Positions 57,902-64,000 of a stretch of DNA of 64,000 bases are shown one piece after another. The stretch lies in contig VXTM01000004.1 in NCBI GenBank assembly GCA_009837445.1, forward strand, positions 68,642 through 132,641, written 5' to 3'. This DNA is from Acidimicrobiaceae bacterium (GTDB lineage: Bacteria > Actinomycetota > Acidimicrobiia > Acidimicrobiales > Aldehydirespiratoraceae). How positions within the stretch are numbered: the stretch's first letter is position 1; each line of letters opens with the position of its first letter. Below the pieces are notes generated by a model. It searched no databases, was not told the DNA's origin, and saw nothing but the letters and a program-made list of their open reading frames with translations. A program made the position numbers and the translations under genes.

Positions 57902-58992
57902 CATCGGGTTCGGAGGACCAGCTCGCTCTGCGGGCCGACGACCTCCACAAGAAGTTCGGCGCGGTCACCGCGCTGGCGGGTGTCAGCTTCTCGATCCGCA
58001 CAGGAGAATTCGTAACCCTCCTGGGACCGAGCGGCTGCGGCAAGTCGACGATCCTGCGGATTCTCGCCGGGATCGAGACGCCGACCCGCGGCGCGGTGGC
58101 CATCGACGGCAAGGTGGTCAACGACACCGAGCGCCGGATCTTGGTCCAGCCCGAGCGGCGCGACCTCAGCATGGTGTTCCAGTCGTACGCGGTGTGGCCC
58201 CACATGAGCGTGGCCGCCAACGTCGCCTTCCCCCTGCGGTACCGCAAGGTCCCCCGCAGCGAGCGGCGGGAGAGGGTGACCGAGGCCCTCCGGGCCGTGC
58301 GCATGGAGGAGTACGTCGACCGCTACCCGCACCAGCTCTCGGGCGGGCAGCAACAGCGGGTGGCGGTGGCCCGCTCCATCGTGGGCCACCCCGCTCTGCT
58401 GCTGCTCGACGAGCCGCTGTCGAACCTCGACGCCCGCCTGCGTGAGGACATGCGGGTCGAGCTGAAGCGGCTCCACCTGGAGCTGGGGCTGACCATGCTG
58501 TACGTGACGCATGACCAGTCCGAGGCGCTGGCCATGTCGGACCGGATCCTGGTGATGGACCACGGGCTGGTGCTTCAGGAAGGCACCCCCGAGGAGGTGT
58601 ACCGCTCACCGGGATCGCTGACCGTGGCCCGGTTCCTGGGCGTGAAGAACATCGTGGCCGGCAAGGTGACCGGCGACAGCATGGTCGAGGCATTGGGGGG
58701 ATCCCTGCCGGCCACCCTGGCCGAGCCGATGGCCGCGGGCACCGATGTGGCGGTGGCGATCCGGCCCGACGGGTTCACGCTCGCCGAGGAGGGATCGTCC
58801 CGGCCAAGCATCTCCGGCGAGATCCGTCTGGCGCAGTTCCTGGGCGGGTCCTACGAGCACGAGATCGACGCGGGCGGGACCATGGTGATAGCCCAGTCCC
58901 CCCAGCGGCTCGGAGCGCGGGGCGACACCGTGGACCTGGCGATAGACCACGAAGCGGTCATCGCCTTCCCGGCCGACGAAACCGTCTCGTGA
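57898..58992 (+). CDS. ABC transporter ATPase (PotA/FbpC type)
   Basis: 364-residue ATPase. Walker A is GPSGCGKST, the signature LSGGQQQR, Walker B LLLLDEPLSNLD and the switch His THDQSEALAMSD. The C-terminal part from about residue 240 is the TOBE-type regulatory domain. GTG start in a four-base overlap with the binding-protein gene; its stop sits in the first copy of a 17-bp repeat before the permease. It powers the importer whose permease follows. Confidence 0.95.
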   Translation: MTSGSEDQLALRADDLHKKFGAVTALAGVSFSIRTGEFVTLLGPSGCGKSTILRILAGIETPTRGAVAIDGKVVNDTERRILVQPERRDLSMVFQSYAVWPHMSVAANVAFPLRYRKVPRSERRERVTEALRAVRMEEYVDRYPHQLSGGQQQRVAVARSIVGHPALLLLDEPLSNLDARLREDMRVELKRLHLELGLTMLYVTHDQSEALAMSDRILVMDHGLVLQEGTPEEVYRSPGSLTVARFLGVKNIVAGKVTGDSMVEALGGSLPATLAEPMAAGTDVAVAIRPDGFTLAEEGSSRPSISGEIRLAQFLGGSYEHEIDAGGTMVIAQSPQRLGARGDTVDLAIDHEAVIAFPADETVS

Positions 58993-59028
58993 CCGGCACG
59001 GCCACCAAGAACGTCTCGTGACCGGCAC
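58983..59028. repeat. direct repeat at the ATPase/permease junction
   Basis: CGTCTCGTGACCGGCAC occurs at 58983-58999 and 59012-59028, 29 bases apart. The first copy holds the ATPase stop as GTGA; a frame opened at that GTG would hit TGA at 59019. The second copy supplies the permease GTG at 59018. Confidence 0.8.
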
Positions 59029-60799
59029 CATCACCGAGCCCGGAGCGGCCCCGGCCGATCAACCGCCGGAGTCGCTCCCCGGCGGCGGCACGCTTTGGGC
59101 CGCGACCCGCCAGAGAGTGCTGTCGTTCCCCTTCGCCCTGCGCGTCGTTCTGAGCCTGGCGGTGTTCGTCCTGGTGATGCTGCCCTTCTACCGGCTGATC
59201 GTGGGATCGTTCCAGGAGGGCGGCCCGCCCGAGCAGGGTCCCCTGACCCTGCAGAACTACCGGGACACCTTCGCCAAGTCCAGCGACATCATCGGCAACA
59301 CGCTGGAGTTCGCGGTGGGCCAGACGGTGGTGCCGCTGGTGATCGGCGTGCTGCTGGCCTGGGTGGTGACCCGCACCGACGTGCCGTGGCGGGGCGTGTG
59401 GGAGTTCGCCACCATCGGGCTGTACTTCATCCCGCTGCTGGCCGCGGGCACGGCCTGGAGCATCCTGCTCGGCGGGCGCAACGGCATGCTCAACGAGATC
59501 ATCCGGGCGATCACCCCGTGGGACGGCTTCGACGTGTACTCGATGTCGGGGATGATCCTCGTGCAGTCGCTGTACCTGGTCCCGCTGGTGTTTCTGGTGG
59601 TGGCGGCCAGCATGCGCAACGTGTCGCCCGACTACGAGCACGCCGCCCGGATCAACGGGGCGTCGCCGCTGTCGGTGTTCTTCCGGGTCACGCTGGGCGT
59701 ATCCCGACCCGCGCTGCTGTCGGCCGCAGTGCTGTGCTTCATCATCGGGCTGGGGTCGATGGAGATCCCCCTGCTGTTCGGGTTCCCGGCCAAGGAGCAC
59801 GTCTTCACCACCGACATCTTCCATGCCCTGCGGGTGCGGATGCCCCGCGAGCATGGCCGGGCCTCGGCCACCGGGGTGGTGCTGCTGGCCGCGTCGTTCA
59901 TCGTGCTGATCGCGTACCTCCGGTCGATCCGCCACAGCGAGCGCTACGTGACCGTCAGCGGCAAGGGCAGCCAGGAGAGCCCCACCCGGCTGGGACGGTG
60001 GCGCTGGGTGGTGTTCGGGGCGTGCTGCGGGTTCTTCTTCCTCACGATGGTGCTGCCGTTCATCGCGGTGGTGGTGGGCTCGCTGCTGCCTTACATCGGC
60101 CGCCCCGACACCGAGCTGCTGGCCCAGTCGTCGCTGGAGAACTACCGCCAGCTCAGCGACAACCCGATCCTGTGGCGCTCGCTCAAGAACAGCCTCACCC
60201 TGTCGCTGGGCGCGGGTCTGTTCGTGATGGTCTTCGGCGCGCTGGTCGCCTACAGCGTGGTCCGGTTCAAGGGCCGCTGGAGCCGCACCATCGACTACGG
60301 CGCCAGCCTGCCGTTGATGGTTCCCGCGGTGGTGATGGCCACCTCGCTGCTCTACACCTACATCACCCTGGACCTGCCGGGAGGCTTCTCGATCTACGGA
60401 ACGCTGTGGATCATGGCCATGGCCTACGTCGTGTACTTCCTGCCGGTGGCGGTGCGCCAGATGACCGGCCCGGTGGTGCAGCTCTCGGCCGACCTTGAGC
60501 ACGCCAGCCGCATCTCGGGCGCCGGCAACCTGGCCACCATGGGCCGCATCGTGCTGCCCATCCTGCGGCCCGCCCTGCTGGGGGGCCTGATACTGGCGTT
60601 CATCACCTACATGCGGGAGTTCACCCTGTCGGTGCTGCTGTTCCGGTCGGGCACCGAGGTGATCACCACCGTGATGTACAGCTTCTACAACAACGGCCGG
60701 CTGCCCTTCGTGGCCGCCATCTCAGTCGGCCTGTGGGTCGCCGGCATGCTCCTCATGGTGATCCTGCGCTTCGTCCTGAAGGCCCGCATCACCTTCTAG
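59018..60799 (+). CDS. ABC transporter permease, fused double domain (FbpB-like)
   Basis: 593-residue membrane protein made of two permease halves, as in iron(III)/2-aminoethylphosphonate-type importers. Each half has about six helices and one EAA loop contacting the ATPase: EHAARINGASPLSVFFRVTLG in the first and EHASRISGAGNLATMGRIVLPILRP in the second. The GTG start lies in the second copy of the 17-bp repeat, 26 bases after the ATPase stop, so the usual overlap seems to have been broken by a duplication. Last gene of the importer; convergent with the MmgE/PrpD gene. Confidence 0.93.
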   Translation: MTGTITEPGAAPADQPPESLPGGGTLWAATRQRVLSFPFALRVVLSLAVFVLVMLPFYRLIVGSFQEGGPPEQGPLTLQNYRDTFAKSSDIIGNTLEFAVGQTVVPLVIGVLLAWVVTRTDVPWRGVWEFATIGLYFIPLLAAGTAWSILLGGRNGMLNEIIRAITPWDGFDVYSMSGMILVQSLYLVPLVFLVVAASMRNVSPDYEHAARINGASPLSVFFRVTLGVSRPALLSAAVLCFIIGLGSMEIPLLFGFPAKEHVFTTDIFHALRVRMPREHGRASATGVVLLAASFIVLIAYLRSIRHSERYVTVSGKGSQESPTRLGRWRWVVFGACCGFFFLTMVLPFIAVVVGSLLPYIGRPDTELLAQSSLENYRQLSDNPILWRSLKNSLTLSLGAGLFVMVFGALVAYSVVRFKGRWSRTIDYGASLPLMVPAVVMATSLLYTYITLDLPGGFSIYGTLWIMAMAYVVYFLPVAVRQMTGPVVQLSADLEHASRISGAGNLATMGRIVLPILRPALLGGLILAFITYMREFTLSVLLFRSGTEVITTVMYSFYNNGRLPFVAAISVGLWVAGMLLMVILRFVLKARITF

Positions 60800-60810
60800 G
60801 GCAGACCCTG

Positions 60811-62190
60811 TTAGGTGAGGCTGTCTAGGAGGGCCTTCCAGGAGCCGGGGGCGCCGATCGACAGGGCGTGCTCGGCGATGGCGGCCCTGGCCCCGGCGCT
60901 GTAGACCGGCGACGCCAGGTCGTCGAACTTCTCGCGGCACTCGTCGTCGGTGAACGGGTTGCCGGGGTCGCCCTTGGGGTCGTCGACCCGCTGGGTGTGG
61001 GTGTCGCCGCCGGTGGTGGTGACCCGGGCCCAGGCCCGCCACTTGTCGGGGAAGTCGCGGTCGATGGTGGGATCGACCTCGTAGCCCACCCGGTCCATGA
61101 GGGCCAGCGCGGCCGGGTCGGCCAGCCTGGCCTCGTCGTACTCGGCCAGGCCGGCCCGGCCCCACAGCAGCGCTGCGGCCGCGCCGAAGGGCAGGCTGAA
61201 CTGGGCGTCCACCACCGACGCGGGCCGGCGCTTGGTCGCGGCGGGCTCGGCCACGATGTCGACGGCCACCGACGGGATGCCGATCACCACCGACTCGACG
61301 TCGTCGGCGCTCAGGCCATGGGCGGCGCTGATGGCCAGCAGCGCGTCGATGGCGCCCTGGTTGTAGCGGCAGCAGGTGTGGCGCTTGATGCTGGTGGACA
61401 CCACCTCCAGCGGCCACTGGCCCCAACCCTCCATCAGCCGCTCGGGCGCGGGTGCCTCGCTGTGGGAGGCCAGGAAGCCGCGCTCGCCGCAGATGCCGTC
61501 GTCGGTGCCGACATAACCGTCGGCCGCCAGCAGCCCGGCTTCCACGCCGTTGCGGGCCGCCAGCGCCGGGTGGAGGCGCTTGGTCCAGGCGCCGTCGCGG
61601 AGGAACTCCATGCTGCCCGAGGCCATCGTGGCCGCGATCCCGACGGCGGAGTTGAAGCCGGCGGCGTCGAGGCCGAACGCGGCGGCGGCCGCGGCGGCCG
61701 CGCCCAGCGAGCCGATGGTGCCGGTGGGATGGAAGTGGCGGGCGTAGTGAGCCGCGGGGTCGGCGGCCCGGCCGGCCCGGCACATGACCTCGAACCCGAT
61801 CACCACGGACCGGACCAGGTCCCGCTCGTCGCCGCCGGCCAGCGCGGTGGCGGCCATGGCCGCGGGGTACATCACCACGCCGGGATGGCTGGAGGACGAG
61901 TTGTGCACGTCGTCGTACTCGATGGAGTGGCCGGCCACCGCGTTGGCCATCGCGGCCGGGACCGCGGCCGCGATGGCGCCCGCGCCGATCACCGGCAGCG
62001 CGGCGCTCTCGTCATGGGCGAAGCGGCCCATGGTGCGCCGGAACGCCGCCGCAGAGTCCGTGATCGACCCAGCCGCGGCCACGCCGATGTGGTCGAGCAG
62101 CAGGCGCCGCACGGCCTCGATCTCCGGCTCGCCCAGTGCATCGAAGGAGATGCCGGACACGGCCTCAGCCAGTTGTCTGGTTCTGTTCAT
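60811..62190 (-). CDS. MmgE/PrpD family protein
   Basis: 459-residue protein of the 2-methylcitrate dehydratase/cis-aconitate decarboxylase/iminodisuccinate epimerase family. The N-terminal domain contains MANAVAGHSIEYDDVHNSSSSHPGVVMYPAAMA with the conserved Asp/His. IKRHTCCRYNQGAIDALLAI and VVIGIPSVAVDIVAEP belong to the central lid. It dehydrates or decarboxylates a small di- or tricarboxylate, which one being unknown. The ATG has TAGGAG upstream. Genes at 63437, 62222 and 60811 run the same way and may form one unit. Confidence 0.92.
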   Translation of the reverse strand: MNRTRQLAEAVSGISFDALGEPEIEAVRRLLLDHIGVAAAGSITDSAAAFRRTMGRFAHDESAALPVIGAGAIAAAVPAAMANAVAGHSIEYDDVHNSSSSHPGVVMYPAAMAATALAGGDERDLVRSVVIGFEVMCRAGRAADPAAHYARHFHPTGTIGSLGAAAAAAAAFGLDAAGFNSAVGIAATMASGSMEFLRDGAWTKRLHPALAARNGVEAGLLAADGYVGTDDGICGERGFLASHSEAPAPERLMEGWGQWPLEVVSTSIKRHTCCRYNQGAIDALLAISAAHGLSADDVESVVIGIPSVAVDIVAEPAATKRRPASVVDAQFSLPFGAAAALLWGRAGLAEYDEARLADPAALALMDRVGYEVDPTIDRDFPDKWRAWARVTTTGGDTHTQRVDDPKGDPGNPFTDDECREKFDDLASPVYSAGARAAIAEHALSIGAPGSWKALLDSLT

Positions 62191-62221
62191 CCGGGAAGCT
62201 CCTAGGGGCTCGGCGTGGCCA

Positions 62222-63385
62222 TCATCCGCCGCCTCGGGCCCGTCTCATCAGGCCCTTGGCGATGATCGTGCGCTGGATCTCGTTGGTGCCCTCCCCGATG
62301 GCCATCAACGGAGCGTCCCGGTAGAGGCGCTCGATCTCCAGCTCGGTCGAGTAGCCGTAGCTGCCGTGGATCCGCATCGACTCCATCGACGCCTTGATGG
62401 CCGCCTCCGAGGCGAAGTACTTGGCCATGCCCGCCTCCACGTCGGCCCGCAGACCCTCGTCGATGCGGTTAGCGGCCCACCGGGTCAGCAGCCGGGCCGC
62501 CTCGATCTCGGTGGCCATGTCGGCCAGCTTTAGCTGGATGGCCTGGAACTCGCCGATGGGCTGACCGAAGGCCTCCCGCTCCATGGAGTACGCCAGCGCG
62601 GCGTCGAAGGCGGCCTGGGCCACGCCCACGCCCCGGGCCGCGATGTTGATGCGGCCGACCTCCAGGCCCGACATCACCTGCTTGAACCCCAGGCCCTCGG
62701 AGCCGCCCAGAAGGTTCTCGGCGGGAACCCTCACGTCGTCCAGCACGACCTCGCACGACTCGGGGCCCTTGTAGCCGAGCTTCCCGAGGTCGCGCAGCAC
62801 CTCCAGGCCGGGAGTGCCGGCCTCAACCATCAGCACGCTCATGCCCCGGTGGCGGGGTTGGGCGTCGGGGTCGGTCTTGACCAGCACCGGCAGCGGGTTG
62901 GCGAACCGGGCGTTGGTGATCCAGGTCTTGGTCCCCCGGATCACGTACTCCTCGCCGTCGCGCCACGCCCGGGTGGAGATGCCTTGGAGGTCGCTGCCCG
63001 CACCGGGCTCGGTGAGAGCGATTGCGGTGCGGCGCTCGCCGGTGGCCAGCTCCGGGAGCCAGCGCTGCTTCTGCTCGGCGGTGCCGTGATTGGTGATCAT
63101 CCGGCAGCTCAGCGAGTGGCTGCCCAGGATGCCGGCGATCCCCATCCAGCCCATGGAGATCTCCTCGAACACCAGGCTCATGGACACGGTGTCGAGGTCG
63201 AGCCCGCCGTAGGTGGCACCGACAGTGATGCCGAACAGGCCCATCTCGGCCATCTTGGCCACGATCTCGGTGGGGTACTGGCCGGACTGCTCCATCTCGC
63301 GTGCCACCGGCTTGATCTCGGTGTTGACGAACTGCCGCAGCACGTCCCGGAACATCTGCTGCTCTTCGTTCAGCTCGAAGTCCAT
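62222..63385 (-). CDS. acyl-CoA dehydrogenase
   Basis: 387-residue FAD enzyme for alpha-beta dehydrogenation of an acyl-CoA. AIALTEPGAGSDLQGISTRA is the FAD/substrate loop. NARFANPLPVLVKTD, KLGYKGPESCEVVLDDVRVPAENLLG and the C-terminal IGEGTNEIQRTIIAKGLM complete it. The catalytic base is expected at Glu365 in GEGT, the position used by short/medium-chain enzymes. ATG with GGAAGG upstream. Confidence 0.96.
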   Translation of the reverse strand: MDFELNEEQQMFRDVLRQFVNTEIKPVAREMEQSGQYPTEIVAKMAEMGLFGITVGATYGGLDLDTVSMSLVFEEISMGWMGIAGILGSHSLSCRMITNHGTAEQKQRWLPELATGERRTAIALTEPGAGSDLQGISTRAWRDGEEYVIRGTKTWITNARFANPLPVLVKTDPDAQPRHRGMSVLMVEAGTPGLEVLRDLGKLGYKGPESCEVVLDDVRVPAENLLGGSEGLGFKQVMSGLEVGRINIAARGVGVAQAAFDAALAYSMEREAFGQPIGEFQAIQLKLADMATEIEAARLLTRWAANRIDEGLRADVEAGMAKYFASEAAIKASMESMRIHGSYGYSTELEIERLYRDAPLMAIGEGTNEIQRTIIAKGLMRRARGGG

Positions 63386-63436
63386 CTCAGGAACCTTCCC
63401 CCGGATTGCGGTGCTGTCGACTCATGGCCGCGGCGG

Positions 63437-63835
63437 TCAGGTCGCCGCGATGACGTCGATCTCGATGAGCATGCCCTCGATGGCGAAGTTGCGCACCTCG
63501 ATCATGGTGGACACCGGCAGCCGCTCGTCGGTGAAGAACTCGCTGCGCACCTCTCGCACCGGCCACTTGTGGTTGTCGATGTCGAGCAGGTACACGGTCA
63601 TGTCGCAGATGTCGTCGAGCGTCGCGCCGGCCGCCTCCAGTTCCTTCTCGATGATCTGGAAGCACACCCGGGTCTGCTCGCGGATGTCGTCGGACACGAT
63701 CTTGAGGTCGGGCCCGACCGCGGCCATGCCGGCCACGAAGATCAGGCTCTGCGGGTTGGTGACCTTCACCACATGGCTGTAGCTGCGGTTGCTGGAGTCC
63801 CACAGACCCTCGGGGTTGATGACTTCCTTCGGCAC
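63437..63835 (-). CDS. RidA family protein
   Basis: 132-residue RidA-type protein, third paralogue here and the one of standard length. PQSLIFVAGMAAVGPDLKIV, ICFQIIEKELEAAGATLDDICDMTVYLLD and LPVSTMIEVRNFAIEGMLIEIDVIA follow the fold, but the usual PxR arginine position is PVSTM, so classical imine deaminase activity is doubtful. GTG start fixed by GGGAGGAA immediately upstream. Located 51 bases before the acyl-CoA dehydrogenase in the same direction. Confidence 0.9.
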   Translation of the reverse strand: MPKEVINPEGLWDSSNRSYSHVVKVTNPQSLIFVAGMAAVGPDLKIVSDDIREQTRVCFQIIEKELEAAGATLDDICDMTVYLLDIDNHKWPVREVRSEFFTDERLPVSTMIEVRNFAIEGMLIEIDVIAAT

Positions 63836-63861
63836 GATTCCTCCCGGATAACGCGATTCGC

Positions 63862-64000
63862 TCAGTCGGTCGAGTAGGGGCCCTTCTCCCGCCAGACCTG
63901 GCCGGTGGAGCAGTGCAGGCCGCCGCCCTCCTTCATGAACTCCGAGTACGGGACCTCGACGACCTCGACGCCCGCGGCTCGCACCTTGGCGATGCTCTCG
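63862..64000 (-). CDS. amidinotransferase/arginine-deiminase-like protein, C-terminal end (5' part outside window)
   Basis: Only the last 45 or so residues are inside the window, in the frame ending at TGA 63862-63864: VRAAGVEVVEVPYSEF followed by GGGLHCSTGQVWRE and YSTD. GGGLHCSTGQ is the active-site Cys region of the guanidino-group-modifying superfamily (agmatine/arginine deiminase, dimethylargininase, amidinotransferase). It is upstream of and in the same direction as the RidA gene. Too little is visible to name a substrate. Confidence 0.75.
   Translation of the reverse strand, partial: ESIAKVRAAGVEVVEVPYSEFMKEGGGLHCSTGQVWREKGPYSTD

Overview
This is a gene-dense, high-GC window from a bacterial chromosome. 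Most coding sequences abut or overlap by four bases (ATGA or GTGA), GTG starts are common, and -10 elements have the actinobacterial TAnnnT form. P450s, a P450-type 3Fe-4S-like ferredoxin, MauE/MauD-type redox genes, Tat/SLH proteins and an expanded set of CaiB, amidohydrolase, LLM-flavin, Rieske and RidA families suggest an actinobacterium, perhaps a free-living or host-associated Acidimicrobiia-like lineage. The lineage is an inference. I see no phage, transposase, CRISPR or plasmid genes, and one RNA gene, tRNA-Ala(TGC).

Layout. 1-5.8 kb: end of an aldehyde dehydrogenase, a CaiB-type CoA transferase, gamma-glutamyltransferase plus amidohydrolase, and a GlcG-like/RidA pair. 5.6-15.8 kb: a catabolic patch with ferredoxin, two amidohydrolases, a FadR-type GntR regulator, an orphan ABC binding lipoprotein, a kelch protein, GNAT, ABM and MBL-like proteins, a P450 and an enolase-superfamily enzyme. 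Several divergent or intergenic promoters here carry an AGTATACT-like palindrome. 15.9-28.0 kb: a Cfa-type methyltransferase, then a long minus-strand operon resembling acetone/acetophenone carboxylase (gamma-like subunit, HyuA, HyuB, unknown, HyuA2) followed by a cysteine-poor thiolase/DUF35 pair and an acyl-CoA ligase. 28.2-31.9 kb: DUF1761 protein, release factor 3 and a sulfatase. 31.9-33.9 kb: a secreted protein and a membrane-anchored coiled coil fused to a SipW/Sec11-type signal-peptidase domain, the most unusual protein here. 34.2-41.3 kb: P450, a dehydrogenase-like protein without its usual lysines, tRNA-Ala, a nitrilase-family enzyme and a MauE/MauA-like-SLH/MauD cluster. 41.4-60.8 kb: a second catabolic island with PhyH, amidohydrolase, three LLM flavoproteins, RidA, MaoC, two Rieske oxygenases, a haem-oxygenase-like diiron enzyme, hydrolases, a second FadR-type GntR regulator, SDR, FAH and a complete ABC importer. 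Four divergent promoters share an AA-N2-GTC-N-GAC-N2-TT palindrome just upstream of the -10. 60.8-64 kb: MmgE/PrpD, acyl-CoA dehydrogenase, RidA and the end of an amidinotransferase-like gene.

How it fits together. The window reads mostly as organic-compound uptake and degradation: an importer and binding proteins bring substrate in, P450/Rieske/LLM/PhyH oxygenases and hydrolases open it, and CoA ligase, CoA transferase, MaoC, ACAD and thiolase-like steps feed central metabolism. The two GntR proteins probably each control one island. A 47-bp hairpin repeat occurs three times between genes.
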